From Bacteriovoracaceae bacterium (lineage in GTDB: Bacteria > Bdellovibrionota > UBA1018), in the NCBI GenBank assembly GCA_947447665.1, contig CANFJX010000004.1, positions 105,843 through 169,842 of the forward strand: a stretch of DNA of 64,000 nucleotides, given 5' to 3'. The notes beneath the pieces were generated by a model. That model did not search any database. It was not told where the DNA came from and saw nothing but the letters and a program-made list of their open reading frames with translations. The position numbers and the translations under genes were made by a program. Positions 18,727-27,694 of this stretch are shown here, piece by piece. The first letter of the stretch is position 1. Every line of letters begins with the position of its first letter.

Positions 18727-19779
18727 ATGAACTCAAAACAAACTCAAGCCTGGCTCCCTTCTGAACGAATCAGTGATTTAGTGCAGTTAGAACCTGCCTT
18801 AGTCATCTTTCTCATGGCGATCGGAGCATGGCTTGGCTCTCGATTTTTTGTGGGCCGACTCTCGATCGAGAGACGGAGAAACCTTAAAGGGCTTTTCAGT
18901 AACCTCAGCTATCACCTTGTCTTTGGGATCATTCTTTTTATTTTCTATTCAGGATTAACGCGACTTCCAAACCAATCGATGGCTATCGAAAGACTGAGCA
19001 ACTACATTGGATTTGCTGCCGTTTTGTCGGGAGCAGTCATTTTTGTAAAAGTGTGCCGCATTCTAGTATTTCAATACCTGTTCTTGAGCCACATGAAAGT
19101 GGCTTTCCCAGTTCTACTCGTGAACCTTTTCACCCTTTTACTTTCACTCATCTTAGGAACCTGGCTAGGCGCCGAAATCTTCAATCTTCGACTCACCCCG
19201 ATCTTAGCGACCTCTGCCATTTTTTCATTAGTCCTAGGTCTTGCACTCCAAGATACGTTGGGCAATCTATTCGCTGGAGTCGCCCTTCAATTTGACAAAC
19301 CCTACGAAATCGGAGACTGGATCGAGATTTCCAACGGGTCCCTCAACTGGGCTGGACGAGTTCATGAAATCTCCTGGCGCGCCACAGTTCTCATTGCCAT
19401 GACGGAGGAGTCGATTACTATTCCCAATCGATTGATGTCGCAGGGGGAGATCTCGAATTTTTCAACTAAATTTAGAAGTATTGTCCGGTCGATTTTGTTT
19501 CGACTCCCTTTTGGAGTGCCCGTGGAGGAGGTCAAAGCGATTCTCATCGCAGCTGCTCAAAAAATCCCGGAGGTCCGAAATCGCCCTGCCCCTCGAGTCC
19601 TCATCATCGAGACGACCGAGTCTTGGATTGGATTTAAGCTGGTTTTCAATATTGACGATTATGGAATTCATTATCGAATCAGCGATCGCATTTATGTCGA
19701 GGCACTTAAGAATCTTGAAACTCACGGATTTCATCTTGCAAGCCATCGAATCCATTTATCTCAAAATGAAATGAAATAA
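18727..19779 (+). CDS. mscS: MscS-family small-conductance mechanosensitive channel
   Basis: This 350-residue inner-membrane protein has four or five predicted transmembrane segments. The pore-lining helix and the start of the beta domain are clear: ATSAIFSLVLGLALQDTLGN (161-180) continuing into FAGVALQFDKPYEIGDWIEI. The C-terminal cytoplasmic domain ends without extra domains. It would release solutes during osmotic downshock. Relative to E. coli MscS (286) it has additional N-terminal membrane segments. The start ATG at 18727 has a weak ribosome-binding site. Confidence 0.88.
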   Translation: MNSKQTQAWLPSERISDLVQLEPALVIFLMAIGAWLGSRFFVGRLSIERRRNLKGLFSNLSYHLVFGIILFIFYSGLTRLPNQSMAIERLSNYIGFAAVLSGAVIFVKVCRILVFQYLFLSHMKVAFPVLLVNLFTLLLSLILGTWLGAEIFNLRLTPILATSAIFSLVLGLALQDTLGNLFAGVALQFDKPYEIGDWIEISNGSLNWAGRVHEISWRATVLIAMTEESITIPNRLMSQGEISNFSTKFRSIVRSILFRLPFGVPVEEVKAILIAAAQKIPEVRNRPAPRVLIIETTESWIGFKLVFNIDDYGIHYRISDRIYVEALKNLETHGFHLASHRIHLSQNEMK

Positions 19780-19783
19780 ATCC

Positions 19784-19846
19784 CGGTCCCGATCCCCGAT
19801 CGTCGGCATGAATCATGCATGCCCGCGATCGGACATTGAGGGACCG
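19784..19846 (+). promoter_or_regulatory. Large hairpin in the leader of the PilZ gene
   Basis: An outer 7-bp stem (CGGTCCC at 19784-19790 with GGGACCG at 19840-19846) encloses an inner stem of two 14-nt arms (19797-19810 and 19818-19831, 12 of 14 pairs) with a 7-nt loop. The right outer arm overlaps GAGGG (19838-19842), the best ribosome-binding site for the PilZ gene. It could mask translation initiation. There is no T-run after it, so it is a poor candidate for an mscS terminator. Confidence 0.45.
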
Positions 19847-19847
19847 T

Positions 19848-20249
19848 GTGGATAAACGAAAAAATGAACGATTCGAATTCTTCGGACAAATATCTTGGGA
19901 TTATTTTGCGAAAACAGAAAGGAAAAAAACCGGCGAACTTCTCAATATTTCTCAAAGTGGCTGCCTCATTAAGACGCACCACCCTTTGGAGCCTCGTAGA
20001 TGGCTGAGACTCGTCGCGCAAGAAGAATCAAGCCAGGTCGGCATCGTGATCATCGGCCGCGTAGTGCGGATCGCTGAAGCCACTCATGCTCAACCTGGCT
20101 TGATCTATGGAATCGAATTTACCTATCCGAACTATTTTTCGCTGGCCTCAACTGAAGTGATCTCTGCCTTATCGAGCAGAAACTTAATCGTTCGCTCCTG
20201 TCTCAGCCTGAACTCGAGATCACCTTTACGGCCAGGGTTTTTGGCATAA
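19848..20249 (+). CDS. PilZ-domain protein (predicted c-di-GMP receptor)
   Basis: This is a small cytoplasmic protein of about 133 residues. The PilZ signature is complete: RKNER (the RxxxR half) near the start and NISQSG (the [DN]xSxxG half) about 25 residues later, followed by beta-strands ending in YGIEF. Such domains bind cyclic-di-GMP and commonly steer motility or pili. The GTG at 19848 is preferred over the ATG at 19815 because GAGGG lies 5 bp upstream of it, while the ATG sits in the loop of a hairpin. The last 118 bp overlap the convergent tig gene, so the C-terminal 38 residues are encoded opposite trigger factor. Confidence 0.75.
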   Translation: MDKRKNERFEFFGQISWDYFAKTERKKTGELLNISQSGCLIKTHHPLEPRRWLRLVAQEESSQVGIVIIGRVVRIAEATHAQPGLIYGIEFTYPNYFSLASTEVISALSSRNLIVRSCLSLNSRSPLRPGFLA

Positions 20250-21529
20250 AAATCTTCCAGCTGATTCATTTCGAGGCGCGAGGACTTGGAAAGGTCGGCC
20301 ATTCCATTCCTGAGATCATCTTCTGAAACCAAAATCTTTTCTTGTTCAGAAACGCTCTCAAGAATTAGGCTGGCTCGAACCTGACTCTCTGCTCGAGACT
20401 TCAAAGTTTTTAAATCACCCCGTATACTCTCTTGAATGAGCTTTTCAGGATAACCTTGGCGCTTAAGCTCCTCGGTCCACTCCTTGGCAAGAACCTGGGT
20501 CTGGGAATCCACCAATGCAGATGGAACTTCAAATGGGTTCTTCTCAATCAGCTGCGCCACTAAAGCACTCTGAATCTTTGCATCGGACTCTTGGGTTCGC
20601 TCTCGGAGCAGGAATTCTTTTGCTTTGACCTTCAAGTCTGCCACCGACTCATAGCCCATCTGCTTGGCAAACTCATCATCCAGAGTGGGAAGCTTCTTTT
20701 CTTTCACTTCTTGGACGGTTACCGTGAATTCGGCTTCCTGATTAGCAATCGACTTAGCTTCACTGGACTCAGTCCCAGCACCGTAATCCTCAGGGAACCG
20801 AATACGAAAAGTCTTAGTCTCGCCAGCTCTCATCCCAATGAGCTGGTTTTCAAAGCCAGGAATCATCGTGTTAGAACCAATCTCAATGAGCCGAGTTCCC
20901 GTCATGTCTTCACGAGATTGAACCCCTGAGGCAGTCACGAGGCCACCCGAAAATGACGTGTCTAAAAAATCTCCCATCTGAGCAGGACGAGAAGAGGTAC
21001 TTCCGTCTGGAAGAGCCAAGCCCCCGCCCGCAGGTATGATCTGAGCCTGGGAGTCTTGAAAGTTTTTTACCACTTTTTCGACCATTTCATCAGAAATGGA
21101 CACGGTCTCTCGATTAAGCCGCAACCCAGCATAGCCCTGAGCTTGAACCTCTGGAAAAATCTCAACTATTGCAGTGTAAGTAAGATCTTGATTTTCATGT
21201 ATTCCATGATCATGAGCACCCTCTCCGGTCTTGTGAGCGGAGGTATCAATCTTTGGACTGCCCACGGTCTTGAGAGACTCCTGTCGAACAGCTTCATCTA
21301 ACGACTCATCAATGAGCGAGTGAAATACGCGATGGCGAACATCATCCCCATAGAATTGTTTGATCATAGAAATAGGCGCCTGCCCTGGGCGAAAGCCCTT
21401 GAGCGTTGCGCTCTTTTGGACGCTCACGAAGCCGCGGTCTAGGTAGGATTTCACTTCCGCAGCTGGAACACGAACTTTTAATCTGCGAACAATACTGGAG
21501 GTTTTTTCAACTTCTACATTAAATTTCAT
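20132..21529 (-). CDS. tig: Trigger factor, ribosome-associated chaperone and peptidyl-prolyl isomerase
   Basis: This 465-residue chaperone acts on nascent chains at the ribosome exit tunnel. The N-terminal ribosome-binding domain includes GFRPGQAPISMIKQFYG, close to the family signature. The FKBP-type domain is recognisable by IPGFENQLIGMRAGETKTFR, and the C-terminal arm domain is helical. The FKBP domain carries an inserted loop near LALPDGSTSSRPAQMGD. The length slightly exceeds that of E. coli (432). It stands alone, without the clpP-clpX-lon genes that often follow it. The 3' end overlaps the PilZ gene. Confidence 0.95.
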   Translation of the reverse strand: MKFNVEVEKTSSIVRRLKVRVPAAEVKSYLDRGFVSVQKSATLKGFRPGQAPISMIKQFYGDDVRHRVFHSLIDESLDEAVRQESLKTVGSPKIDTSAHKTGEGAHDHGIHENQDLTYTAIVEIFPEVQAQGYAGLRLNRETVSISDEMVEKVVKNFQDSQAQIIPAGGGLALPDGSTSSRPAQMGDFLDTSFSGGLVTASGVQSREDMTGTRLIEIGSNTMIPGFENQLIGMRAGETKTFRIRFPEDYGAGTESSEAKSIANQEAEFTVTVQEVKEKKLPTLDDEFAKQMGYESVADLKVKAKEFLLRERTQESDAKIQSALVAQLIEKNPFEVPSALVDSQTQVLAKEWTEELKRQGYPEKLIQESIRGDLKTLKSRAESQVRASLILESVSEQEKILVSEDDLRNGMADLSKSSRLEMNQLEDFYAKNPGRKGDLEFRLRQERTIKFLLDKAEITSVEASEK

Positions 21530-21561
21530 GGGCTTTTTCTAGACTAGACTGCCCTAAAATG

Positions 21562-22365
21562 TCAAGGTTCCACTTGCCAAGCGAGCTGAAATGATGCAGG
21601 GTACCAAAGCTTTTCAAGCCAAAGCGCTCGGGCGGGAGCGGTCGGTCCGACCTCACCTCGATTTTGACTCGCCAAAATCTCGCGAAAGCACTCGGGAGGC
21701 CTCCGCCCCTCACCCACTTGTAGCAGGGTACCTGTAATCCCACGGACCATTTGCTTCAAAAATCCACTCCCCACAACACGTACCCGAACCAAGCCAGTTT
21801 GATGAATCTGGAGAAACCCGCCTGGGTTTTCAAAAGTCACGTCGGCTTCAATGATTTTCCGAATCGTGGGCCCGGGCTTCGAGCCAGATGCCTGAAAAGG
21901 CTTGAAGTCATGCTCTCCGAGCAAATAGCTCAGCCCTTGACTCATCGCACCCAGATCCAGCTGCTTTCGGATCCACCAGCTGTAAGGCTCCAGGCATGGA
22001 ATCGCCGCTGGGCCCTGTTGAAAATAATAGGAGTACTGTTTTTTAATCGCACTCCGCTGGGCGTGAAAATCAATCAAAACCGACTGGAGCGAGAGGACTT
22101 GAATATCCGAAGGCAGGAGTCCATTCAAGGCTCGAAGTAAAATCTGAGAATCCCACTCTTTGATCCTTAAGACAAAGTGCCCCACCTGCCCGACCGCATG
22201 AACTCCAGAGTCGGTCCTACCACTGCCAACGACCGAAGGGGTTTCACCCGTAATTCGGGCAAGCGCCTTCTCCAAAGTCTCCTGAACGCTCGGAAACCCA
22301 TTCTGCCTCTGCCATCCGCAGTAGGCACTTCCCACATAACTTGTCAAAAATGCGTATTTCCACAT
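21562..22365 (-). CDS. truA: tRNA pseudouridine(38-40) synthase TruA
   Basis: This 267-residue enzyme isomerises uridines 38-40 of tRNA anticodon arms. The catalytic motif SGRTDSGVHAVGQ is at about residues 48-60, with the nucleophile Asp52. The later FLKQMVRGITGTL segment is the second family block. The length is standard. It lies 32 bp upstream of tig on the same strand. Confidence 0.96.
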   Translation of the reverse strand: MWKYAFLTSYVGSAYCGWQRQNGFPSVQETLEKALARITGETPSVVGSGRTDSGVHAVGQVGHFVLRIKEWDSQILLRALNGLLPSDIQVLSLQSVLIDFHAQRSAIKKQYSYYFQQGPAAIPCLEPYSWWIRKQLDLGAMSQGLSYLLGEHDFKPFQASGSKPGPTIRKIIEADVTFENPGGFLQIHQTGLVRVRVVGSGFLKQMVRGITGTLLQVGEGRRPPECFREILASQNRGEVGPTAPARALWLEKLWYPASFQLAWQVEP

Positions 22366-22378
22366 CAGTATTGGTCAA

Positions 22379-23431
22379 TCAGTATTCGAAAGTGAATCCT
22401 ACAAAAACCCCAGAACTCTGAGCTTTGATTGCGCCTCCCAATGGAATAAATTGAATATAGTCTACTGTTAGATAACTATGTTGGATCTTATGATCCATAT
22501 AGAGATCCCAATTAGCCGCTTTGGCCATCCAATCGAGCAAAATAGACGCCCCGAATGACAAGTAAGCAGCATAAGACAACCCCGATCCACTCGGTTTCGA
22601 ATCACTCCGAGACTCCAAGCTCGCCACCACGGTAGGCCCGGCCATGATATAAGGGCGCACGTAATGCAAAATATTAAGGCGGTAATTCAAGGCGAAGGTA
22701 GCCGGGACACTAAACAATTGAAAGGTAGTTTTCGATGTTGAGGAATAGGGAGCCCCTGTCCTAGGATCGGCGAACTGACTCGACATTATCCCTTTTCCTG
22801 AGAAATAGCTGAGGCCCATGAGAGCAACGCCACCCAGACTTCCCAAAATCTCACTGTGAAACAGCTGCATCTCGTACAGAAAGGAAACCTCGGGAACATA
22901 ATTCGCACCGTAAAGAGAGCTAAAACCAACAGCGCCGGGGGAACCCGAAACGGAATAGCTCCGAGTTAAAGAAGCGACACCGTAGCGAAATCCAAAGGCT
23001 CGAGAAATATTCCCAGGTTTTTTAAGACTCAGATCTGATTTACCTTCAGCCACCGCCGCGATTGCTCCTGTCTGGCTTTTGGATTCGAGTTTCTTTTTTT
23101 CTCTTTCAAGATAAGAGTTCTCTACTCCTCCGTTCGGCGAAGGGGCCCGCAGAGCTGGCAAATCCTCACGAAGCCGCTCAGTGTATCCCTGAGCCTCCGC
23201 CGGAGTTGCCGCTTCAGGCTCACCTTCGACTGCCGTTCGAGATTCTAGCTTTTTTTTGAACTCTTCAGTGTAACTCCCCTGAGTCCGAGCTCCGGGACCC
23301 TTGGGTTCGATCTCCTTCTTGAGCTGCTCGGTGTAAGACTCGCCCTCTGCAAAACTCACCCTCTCGGCGCTGAGAATAAGGACAACTGCTGTCGCAAAAA
23401 TCGCCCTAGCCTTGAGTCCATTAAGAAGCAT
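22379..23431 (-). CDS. Exported protein with YTE-type repeats and a C-terminal beta-barrel-like domain
   Basis: This 350-residue protein has a signal peptide (residues 1-28, ending VSFA). The next 90 residues contain four degenerate copies of a short charged unit: SYTEQLKKEIE (32), SYTEEFKKKLES (53), GYTERLRED (82) and SYLEREKKKLES (106), spaced 21-29 residues. From about residue 140 on the sequence looks like outer-membrane beta-strands and ends in VFVGFTFEY. I do not recognise a family. The repeat region may be a periplasmic linker or peptidoglycan- or protein-binding segment in front of a barrel. The gene overlaps the 3' end of the upstream surface-protein gene by 11 bp. Confidence 0.7.
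   Translation of the reverse strand: MLLNGLKARAIFATAVVLILSAERVSFAEGESYTEQLKKEIEPKGPGARTQGSYTEEFKKKLESRTAVEGEPEAATPAEAQGYTERLREDLPALRAPSPNGGVENSYLEREKKKLESKSQTGAIAAVAEGKSDLSLKKPGNISRAFGFRYGVASLTRSYSVSGSPGAVGFSSLYGANYVPEVSFLYEMQLFHSEILGSLGGVALMGLSYFSGKGIMSSQFADPRTGAPYSSTSKTTFQLFSVPATFALNYRLNILHYVRPYIMAGPTVVASLESRSDSKPSGSGLSYAAYLSFGASILLDWMAKAANWDLYMDHKIQHSYLTVDYIQFIPLGGAIKAQSSGVFVGFTFEY
23078..23341 (-). repeat. Four degenerate YTE-KK coding repeats
   Basis: These cover residues 31-118 of the preceding protein. Each copy has the pattern aromatic-T/L-E-x-x-K/R-K/E followed by a proline/glycine/alanine spacer. The copies differ at DNA level, so this is an old duplication maintained at protein level. 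Confidence 0.55.
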
Positions 23432-25061
23432 GCGAGTCTTTCTGATTCATTTTCAACCAACCCAGTCCAAGCCCTAGTGCTGAACTGAAAAGCATGACAA
23501 AAACCATAGGATGAAGGCAAAGCCAAGCCACCACTTGCAGCTCAAAAAGCCCCAACAAGACTGGCAACCGAAACGGAGGATGAGCATCCAACCAATCCGC
23601 AGCTCGGGGAGACCAACCATAGTACCACCCCACAAAAGCCCTGCCCGGCTCAAACTGCAGAAGCACTCGGTCTCTGAACTCCCTCAACATTTGAACCGGA
23701 ATCGCGTCTCGCGACTGAAAGGCGGCCGTCGCAATGAAGCAACGCTGATCCGAAGGTAAAAAACCATAGACGTTAGAGGTCTGGATTGGTCCAAATGCAG
23801 CGCAACTCAGATTTCTCCCACCTGGGACGAAAGGAGGACTGGAAGCAGGAGGGGTGTAAATCCCAGCCGCATCTTGAATGAGAAAACCCAAATAGTAGGG
23901 ATGGGTGACAGTACTCGTTGAGTTAGTGAACCCTGGCGCAACAAATAGAGCATTATTGTAACTCCCGGAAGCATTTGAGGTATAGAGACTATTGACCCCA
24001 GAATCCATGAAAGTCGAATTCAGCACAGGCGCACTAGCAGTCACTAATGAATCTTGAGCCACCACGACAAGGCTATTGCCAGGTGCTAATCCCCCCGAGA
24101 GTGAAAACTGGGAGGAATCAATATAAATACGACTGTCGTCGGGCTGAATTGTCACCGACGACAAATTAGGACAGGTAAAAGTGGATGAGGCCGTCTGAAA
24201 AGACAAGGACACCGGATTCCGTGTCGAATCAACGGGATTCGACGTAGGTATCGGCGTAGGCGAAGCAACCGGAAGATTTCGAATCACAAAATTCAAGTTC
24301 ATAGTGACGAGTCCCGGACCCGGCGATGGAAATGTCACTGCTCCATTTCCACTCGATGCACCGCAACCTGTATAGGTGGACTGATAGAGATCAGAACAAA
24401 TATCCTTCGGATAAAAATAGACACTGAAATTATTCCCAGAAATCGTTCCCGCATACCAGGGAGCCGTACCTGAAAAATTTGTTGGGACCGTAACCACATT
24501 ATTCAGATTAAACGCGGAACAATTCGTACTCGAGCAGGCTGCCGGATTACTTCCGTTCGCTCCCCCAACCCCAGCAATCGGGACGTAGCGAAGTCCTGCC
24601 CCCGTCTGAATCTGAATCATGATGACTGGAACCGAAGTGGATGACGCCTGGATCGTTGCGGTGGTTGAAATATTTACCCCAAATGCATTCGGTCCAATCA
24701 CCGCCCTACTCGTCGAACCGTCAGTTCCTGAAAAAGGAGAGCCGCAGGTATACCCAGTCCCCCGAGAAACACTCAGGGATGTGATGGACGGGTCCAAGAA
24801 GGCGTTTCCCAGACTTGAAGCGGGGCTATCCTGTTGGACATAGTAGTTAAAGGTCATCGATCCTTGCACGTATGGCTTCGGCGTAGCCACGGGCAGAGTG
24901 CCATTTACCGGTGAGATCGTCATTGTTCCCAAAGCCAATGGAACTTGTCCGATCACGGCTCCTATGAAGCCTGCGACATAAGCGACCCTCATTAAATAAT
25001 TTTTGGTTTTACCCCAATCAACGAAGCGCTTTGAGTAAAACTTCAGCAATCTGTACTGCAT
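23421..25061 (-). CDS. Secreted protein with C-terminal CFIATAA motif and membrane anchor
   Basis: This protein of up to 546 residues is rich in Ser, Thr, Pro, Gly and Asn, as expected of a secreted surface protein. The mature part has no recognised enzymatic domain. Near the C-terminus it carries CFIATAAFQSRDAIP (Cys at about 441), then a region with GRAFVGWYYGWSPRAADWL and a hydrophobic helix at about 500-535. This arrangement matches the CFI-box C-terminal region found in exported proteins of former Deltaproteobacteria. Two starts are possible: ATG 25061, which has GGAG upstream but overlaps asd by 44 bp, and ATG 24992 (MRVAYVAGF), which begins directly at the signal peptide. Confidence 0.65.
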   Translation of the reverse strand: MQYRLLKFYSKRFVDWGKTKNYLMRVAYVAGFIGAVIGQVPLALGTMTISPVNGTLPVATPKPYVQGSMTFNYYVQQDSPASSLGNAFLDPSITSLSVSRGTGYTCGSPFSGTDGSTSRAVIGPNAFGVNISTTATIQASSTSVPVIMIQIQTGAGLRYVPIAGVGGANGSNPAACSSTNCSAFNLNNVVTVPTNFSGTAPWYAGTISGNNFSVYFYPKDICSDLYQSTYTGCGASSGNGAVTFPSPGPGLVTMNLNFVIRNLPVASPTPIPTSNPVDSTRNPVSLSFQTASSTFTCPNLSSVTIQPDDSRIYIDSSQFSLSGGLAPGNSLVVVAQDSLVTASAPVLNSTFMDSGVNSLYTSNASGSYNNALFVAPGFTNSTSTVTHPYYLGFLIQDAAGIYTPPASSPPFVPGGRNLSCAAFGPIQTSNVYGFLPSDQRCFIATAAFQSRDAIPVQMLREFRDRVLLQFEPGRAFVGWYYGWSPRAADWLDAHPPFRLPVLLGLFELQVVAWLCLHPMVFVMLFSSALGLGLGWLKMNQKDSHAS

Positions 25062-26091
25062 TGAGAGCAGCTCCTTTTCTCAAATTATCAGACACCACCC
25101 ATAGATTAATGCCGTGATCGACGGATGGGTCGCGGCGTACCCGTCCAACATAAACTGCATCACGCCCGGAGGCACTCTCAACTCGATCTCCCTGCCCTGT
25201 CATGCCTAGGGGATAAACTTGGTTTTTTGGGTCATCCTGAAGCACTGCTCCAGCTTGAGCGCGCAACGCTTGCCGAACTTCTTCGAGCTCAAATGGCCGC
25301 TCACACTCTACATTGATGGATTCCGCATGGGCAGAGTAAGTGGGAACTCGAACTGCCGTAGCCGAAATCTTCAACCCGGGGAGACCCAGAAGTTTCCTAG
25401 CCTCTGCCATCATCTTATGCTCTTCGCTGGTATAACCGTCATCTTTAAAACCTCCAATTTGTGGAATGCAATTGAAGGCAATCGAGTGTGCGAAAATCTG
25501 AGAGCGAACTTCCTCCCCAGATAAAAAATTCCGGGTTTGTTCTGTGAGTTCGTCCATAGCAGCAGCTCCTGCACCACTCGTACTTTGATAGGTAGAAACC
25601 ACCACCCGCCTTAGACCCCAACGGTCCAAAATCGGCTTAAGCGCTACGACCATCTGAACTGTCGAACAATTTGGACCAGCAATGATTCTCTCACGAGGTA
25701 AAAAATCCGAGGACCCTTTGGATTTAACCAGTTTCTCAAGCGCCGATCCATTGACTTCAGGCACGATCAGCAGAACATCGTTTTCCATCCGAAAGGTAGC
25801 CGAATTATCGACCACCCAGGCGCCCGCTGCAGCGGCCTGCGGAACCCACTCTTTCGAAACGGCGTCCGAGGCATCGAAAAAAACCAGGTCAGATTCAGCG
25901 AAACAGTTTTTTTCAAGTCCTTGGCAAGTATAATTCTGACCCTGCCAAGACACAACCCGACCAATCGAACGAGAGGAAGCAAAAAGCTTTAACTCCCTGG
26001 CAGGAAACTTTTTCTCGTCTAAAATTTTTAAAAGTTGCTGACCCACAGCGCCAGTGGCGCCGACAATTGCGATCCTAAGTCCGTTTTTCAT
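25018..26091 (-). CDS. asd: Aspartate-semialdehyde dehydrogenase
   Basis: This 357-residue enzyme reduces aspartyl phosphate to aspartate semialdehyde, the branch point to lysine/diaminopimelate, threonine and methionine. The nucleotide-binding GATGAVGQQ is at residues 11-19, and the catalytic cysteine lies in GPNCSTVQM at about Cys142. Its start overlaps the pssA gene by 17 bp. It is well conserved and of usual length. Diaminopimelate supply for the cell wall fits the envelope theme of this operon. Confidence 0.95.
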   Translation of the reverse strand: MKNGLRIAIVGATGAVGQQLLKILDEKKFPARELKLFASSRSIGRVVSWQGQNYTCQGLEKNCFAESDLVFFDASDAVSKEWVPQAAAAGAWVVDNSATFRMENDVLLIVPEVNGSALEKLVKSKGSSDFLPRERIIAGPNCSTVQMVVALKPILDRWGLRRVVVSTYQSTSGAGAAAMDELTEQTRNFLSGEEVRSQIFAHSIAFNCIPQIGGFKDDGYTSEEHKMMAEARKLLGLPGLKISATAVRVPTYSAHAESINVECERPFELEEVRQALRAQAGAVLQDDPKNQVYPLGMTGQGDRVESASGRDAVYVGRVRRDPSVDHGINLWVVSDNLRKGAALNAVQIAEVLLKALR

Positions 26092-26824
26092 AAATTGCGG
26101 TAGAACTCCCTTCCTTTATTCTTGAATTACGATGCATCGCGAGTCGAATCAAATACCGCAGCAAACTCACACCTATAAAAGTAATTAAACTAAGAAAAAG
26201 AGTAATTTCAGGCCGAATAATGATCAATACCATCAAAAGGACGCCAAGCATCAGATAACCAAAAGTAGCTCTCGATCGCCAGTTAAGCTCTTTAAAAGAA
26301 GGGAAAGGGATCGTGCTCACCATGAGAGCCCCAAGGCCGAAAGCAAGAAAGAGAACTAGGGGACTTTGAGCAGCCGTCTCCCATTGAATCGTATGACTGA
26401 AAAGTACGAAAGTAGCGACCACTCCCGCCGCCATAGGAATAGGCAGTCCCTGAAAAAAGTTTTTAGGTTGATTCTGAGTGTTGACGTTAAAGCGAGCCAA
26501 TCGAAGAGCTCCGCAGGCGAGATACAAAAACGCTGCAATCCAGCCCAATCGCTCGTAAGGCTCCAGCGCCCATTGATAAAGGAGAATAGCAGGAGCCACT
26601 CCAAACGAAAGGAGATCAGACAAACTGTCGTACTCGACACCAAACTGACTTGTCGCCTTCGCAAGGCGTGCGATCCGCCCATCCAGCATGTCAAAAATTC
26701 CTGCCGCCATGATCGCCCAGGATGCCGTCACAAACTCTCCATGAGTCGACGCAATAATTGAATAAAATCCAGAAAACATATTGGCAGTCGTGACAAAATT
26801 AGGCACCAAGTAGATCTTCTTCAT
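26075..26824 (-). CDS. pssA: CDP-diacylglycerol--serine O-phosphatidyltransferase
   Basis: This is a 249-residue integral membrane enzyme that makes phosphatidylserine, the precursor of phosphatidylethanolamine. The CDP-alcohol phosphatidyltransferase signature is complete: D48-G-x2-A-R, G62, D66 and D70. N-terminal YLVPNFVTTANMFSGF is typical of the Bacillus/PssA type. Several transmembrane helices follow. No decarboxylase (psd) gene is seen beside it. CdsA, which makes its substrate, is encoded upstream in the same run. Confidence 0.92.
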   Translation of the reverse strand: MKKIYLVPNFVTTANMFSGFYSIIASTHGEFVTASWAIMAAGIFDMLDGRIARLAKATSQFGVEYDSLSDLLSFGVAPAILLYQWALEPYERLGWIAAFLYLACGALRLARFNVNTQNQPKNFFQGLPIPMAAGVVATFVLFSHTIQWETAAQSPLVLFLAFGLGALMVSTIPFPSFKELNWRSRATFGYLMLGVLLMVLIIIRPEITLFLSLITFIGVSLLRYLIRLAMHRNSRIKEGSSTAIYEKRT

Positions 26825-26875
26825 AAACGAAAGTATACCTCAAAAATCTACAAACACAGAACCAAAATGCACCGT

Positions 26876-27694
26876 TTATCGAGGTCGCAAGCTAGGCAGG
26901 AGCCCCGCCCTTAACTTGAGCTCAGCATCAGACGCCCGCAAATAGCGGGGATAAACATTCAGAGGATGCCACCGCTTTTGAATCTGCCAAGCTTCCCAAG
27001 CCATGAGCCCCAAACTTCGACCTTCTACTTGATTTGCGAAAGGAAATGGGAAAATCCGTCTTCGCTCGTGCGGCAAATGTTCCCACAAATCAGGATACCT
27101 TTGAAGTGCCTCACCGACTACCGCCCACTTGAGCTCCGTGTCGCTTGACTGAAGGACGGGGAGGATACTCTGCAAGAATTGATCAGGGCTCACCACTGCT
27201 TCTCGAACATTTTGAGACCCGACCGTAAAACCAGGAAGATCACCAGGGACCCCGTATCTTTGAACCTCCTGAGCTTCACCCCAGAGCGCAAACAACTCGC
27301 CCTTGCACGCATCCGTTGCCGCGATAACTAACACCTTCTCTGAACCTGCGGAAAAATGCTGCGCCACTGGGCGTGCCAGTGCGGCAAGACTAGAAAGAGG
27401 AATCAGTGGCTTTCCGAGGGTGTGGGCAAGTGTTCGAGCAGTCGTCACGCCAATCCTAAGCCCAGTAAAACTACCAGGCCCACTCCCCACCGCAAAAGCA
27501 TCGACTTCCTCCAAACTCCAACGAGCTGAAACCAGGATCTGATGGATCGCCCACAAAAGGCGCTCTGAGTGGGTTGCATCGACGTTGAGGGCGAACTGTG
27601 AGACGAGCTTGACCTCCGAAAGAGGACCCTCGCTCCACTCCACCGCAACGACAACTCCTGCTTTAGATGAAGTGTCCCAAGCCAATACCTTCAT
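26876..27694 (-). CDS. tsaB: tRNA threonylcarbamoyladenosine biosynthesis protein TsaB
   Basis: This 272-residue member of the ASKHA fold is the non-catalytic partner of TsaD in making t6A37 in tRNAs. The N-terminus MKVLAWDTSSKAG and the motif GSGPGSFTGLRIG near residues 69-81 are diagnostic. It is longer than E. coli TsaB (231), mainly in the C-terminal half. It overlaps rseP by 4 bp. Confidence 0.9.
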   Translation of the reverse strand: MKVLAWDTSSKAGVVVAVEWSEGPLSEVKLVSQFALNVDATHSERLLWAIHQILVSARWSLEEVDAFAVGSGPGSFTGLRIGVTTARTLAHTLGKPLIPLSSLAALARPVAQHFSAGSEKVLVIAATDACKGELFALWGEAQEVQRYGVPGDLPGFTVGSQNVREAVVSPDQFLQSILPVLQSSDTELKWAVVGEALQRYPDLWEHLPHERRRIFPFPFANQVEGRSLGLMAWEAWQIQKRWHPLNVYPRYLRASDAELKLRAGLLPSLRPR

